In this document: in pieces, positions 55,941 through 57,246 of the stretch
Position numbering within the stretch: the first letter of the stretch is position 1
Layout: each line of letters opens with the position of its first letter
DNA from: Actinomycetota bacterium
GTDB taxonomy: Bacteria; Actinomycetota; Acidimicrobiia; Acidimicrobiales; Ilumatobacteraceae
Assembly: GCA_016213625.1 (NCBI GenBank)
Contig: JACQZZ010000090.1
Location: 1 to 57,246 of the forward strand
Direction: 5' to 3'
DNA length: 57,246 nt
Translations under genes and position numbers: made by a program
The notes under the pieces: model-generated
The model's input: only the letters and a program-made list of their open reading frames with translations
Databases searched by the model: none
Told to the model about the DNA's origin: nothing

Positions 55941-56441
55941 TCAGCCGACGCTGGTGGCGGCGAACCACGCGCCGCCGGGGCTGGTGATGAACGCGATCGG
56001 GTCGTCGCACTTCGCCGGCAACGTCACGCGGGTGCGCAGCGACGCATCTCCCGTGGGTGATGCCGGCGTGGTCTCGGTGCTGACGAGCGTGTAGGTGCCG
56101 TCGCCGTTGTCGCAGCTGATGACCACCTTGAATTCGGCGATCGGGTTCGTGCCGCCTCGGGGCGGGCCCACGGCGGGGTCGATCACGAGGCCCTCCACCT
56201 CCATGCGCACGCGTCCATCGGCCTTCACTCGCAGTTCGCCCTCGTCGAGCACCCACGGTGCCCCGCCGCCGTTCACGCCGTGTACCGGATTGGTGGCGCC
56301 GAGGAACGGCGCCTGCACGCCGATGAGGTGCTTGGACCGCACCAGGCTGCCGCCGTGGTCGGCCGAGGCGGTGGTGGCCAGTCCGGCCGTGATGAGGGCT
56401 GCCATGGCAGCGGTGGTGGCGAGTCGAATGGATGGACGCAT
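55941..56441 (-). CDS. Secreted protein of unknown function
   Basis: The 166-residue product has a clear Sec signal peptide (MRPSIRLATTAAMAALITAG) with likely cleavage at ASA-DH. The mature domain is beta-rich, starting DHGGSLVRSKHLIGVQAPFLG, with a Cys pair (VISCDNGDG and LPAKCDD) that could form a disulfide. No family is recognised. The ribosome site GAAGGAG lies 8 nt before the start. It converges with the desaturase, 42 bp apart, and the gap after it (56442-56610) holds nothing recognisable. Confidence 0.72.
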   Translation of the reverse strand: MRPSIRLATTAAMAALITAGLATTASADHGGSLVRSKHLIGVQAPFLGATNPVHGVNGGGAPWVLDEGELRVKADGRVRMEVEGLVIDPAVGPPRGGTNPIAEFKVVISCDNGDGTYTLVSTETTPASPTGDASLRTRVTLPAKCDDPIAFITSPGGAWFAATSVG

Positions 56442-56610
56442 CGGGGTTTCTCCTTCGTCGAGGGATGACCGACGGTCCCACCCGTGATCCCGTCGTGCAT
56501 CACCTGGTTGAAGCCCCACCCTGTCGCCGCCGTCGGTCGCGCGCAATCGGACGATGGTCGGGCGACCATTGCCCGACCGCGGACCCGCCTCGCGACCTGA
56601 AGGTCGGGGG

Positions 56611-57246
56611 TCAGTCCTCGAGCTGGCGGGCGAGGTGCTGCACCGACTCGATGAACTCGTCGATCATGTCGAACACCACCTGGGCGGCGGGCTTCGACAC
56701 GTTCATGCTGCCCACGATCTGGCCCACGAAGTAGTTCGCCAACTGCTCGGCGCCGCTGCCGGCTCGGTACGACGCGCGTTCGATGCGGGCCCGTGCCTCG
56801 CCCACCAGGATCGGTTGCAGCGGCATGCCCAGCGGACGCGGGTTGGCCGGATCGTCCCACTCGTCGGTCCAGGCCGAACGGAGCTGCCGTGCGGGCTTGC
56901 CGGTGAGCGACCGCGACCGGAGCGTGTCGCTGGACGTGGCGGCGAGGAACTTCTGCTTCACCACCGGGTGGGTCTCGGCTTCATCGGTGGTGAGCCACAC
57001 CGAACCGCACCACACGCCCTGTGCGCCGAGGGCCATGGCGGCCGCCATCTGCCGTCCACGACCGATGCCGCCCGCACCCAGCACCGGCACGGGTGCGACG
57101 GCGTCGACGATCTCGGGGATGAGCACCATCGTGCCCACCTCGCCCGTGTGGCCACCGGCCTCGGCGCCCTGGGCGATGATGAGGTCCACGCCGGCCGCGA
57201 CGTGGCGCTCGGCGTGTTGCGACTTGCCGGCGAGTGAGCCGATGAG
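56611..57246 (-). CDS. Nitronate monooxygenase family protein, N-terminus outside window
   Basis: Only the C-terminal 211 codons are visible; the frame is open to the right edge. The barrel part VDLIIAQGAEAGGHTG, with the His that binds substrate or flavin, and VLGAGGIGRGRQMAAAMALGAQGVWCGS (FMN phosphate site) match the 2-nitropropane dioxygenase/nitronate monooxygenase family. It uses FMN and O2 to oxidise alkyl nitronates, though many relatives have other or unknown substrates. The C-terminal helical part (ANYFVGQIVGSMNVSKPAAQVVFD) is typical of mycobacterial members. Confidence 0.87.
   Translation of the reverse strand, partial: LIGSLAGKSQHAERHVAAGVDLIIAQGAEAGGHTGEVGTMVLIPEIVDAVAPVPVLGAGGIGRGRQMAAAMALGAQGVWCGSVWLTTDEAETHPVVKQKFLAATSSDTLRSRSLTGKPARQLRSAWTDEWDDPANPRPLGMPLQPILVGEARARIERASYRAGSGAEQLANYFVGQIVGSMNVSKPAAQVVFDMIDEFIESVQHLARQLED

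Noticed and set aside
1..57246. Mobile elements
   Set aside because: No transposase, integrase or terminal inverted repeats were seen. The HNH gene at the left edge is of a mobile-looking family but lacks visible boundaries.

Overview
The window is high-GC bacterial DNA with genes packed tightly on both strands. The gene mix (CarD, a glutamine-synthetase-like ligase, a fused pyruvate:ferredoxin oxidoreductase, a WS/DGAT acyltransferase, four cytochromes P450, and a 13E12-type DUF222/HNH protein) points to an actinomycete. The Acidimicrobiia (Ilumatobacter-like) seem most likely, but that placement is inferred from gene content, since no 16S gene is present. I see no prophage, insertion sequence, CRISPR array or polyketide/peptide synthase.

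Layout. 1-6.8 kb: end of a DUF222/HNH gene, a DUF4188 protein, an SMP-30 lactonase, then a housekeeping run rimO-pgsA-cinA-tRNA-Arg(UCU)-tetR-carD. 6.8-15.9 kb: glutamine-synthetase-like ligase, EEP-fold hydrolase, SDR plus PLP decarboxylase, a VOC protein, a 3-hydroxyisobutyrate-dehydrogenase-like enzyme, a lipoprotein, a P450 preceded by a 44-codon SDR fragment, and two envelope proteins. 16-24.9 kb: class III aminotransferase, WS/DGAT, DyP peroxidase, then pyruvate:ferredoxin oxidoreductase coupled to a dihydroorotate-dehydrogenase-like gene, and a VIT-type transporter. 25-34.2 kb: an oxidative island with a DAO-type flavoenzyme, ferredoxin, two P450s, HutD, a TauD/gamma-butyrobetaine-type dioxygenase, an Old-Yellow-Enzyme/demethylase-like flavoprotein with a small kinase, and a methyltransferase.

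34-45 kb: threonine aldolase, then an aromatic ring-cleavage operon (FAH hydrolase, extradiol dioxygenase, FAD hydroxylase, SDR) divergent from its probable GntR regulator, then an SRPBCC/SDR pair, and an alcohol dehydrogenase-P450-haloalkane dehalogenase operon. 45-48.8 kb: cold-shock protein with a coupled gene that has no ATG/GTG/TTG start, a DEAD-box helicase with a hairpin-rich leader, and a beta-propeller protein. 48.8-57.2 kb: a sulfatase-ankyrin-MBL operon divergent from a lone molybdenum hydroxylase large subunit, a fatty acid desaturase, a secreted protein, and a truncated nitronate monooxygenase.

How it works together: the cell looks like an aerobic heterotroph equipped to open amines, quaternary amines, aromatics, alkyl halides and sulfate esters, passing products to central metabolism. 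A recurrent regulatory theme is a TANNNT hexamer ending 5-9 nt before start codons that lack a Shine-Dalgarno sequence, which implies widespread leaderless transcription. Inside operons, starts usually overlap the previous stop (ATGA, GTGA or TGATG). The most unusual items are the CTG-initiated gene behind the cold-shock gene, the SDR fragment used as a coupled leader to a P450, the helicase leader with mutually exclusive hairpins, and twin perfect palindromes that supply the stop codons of two convergent genes.
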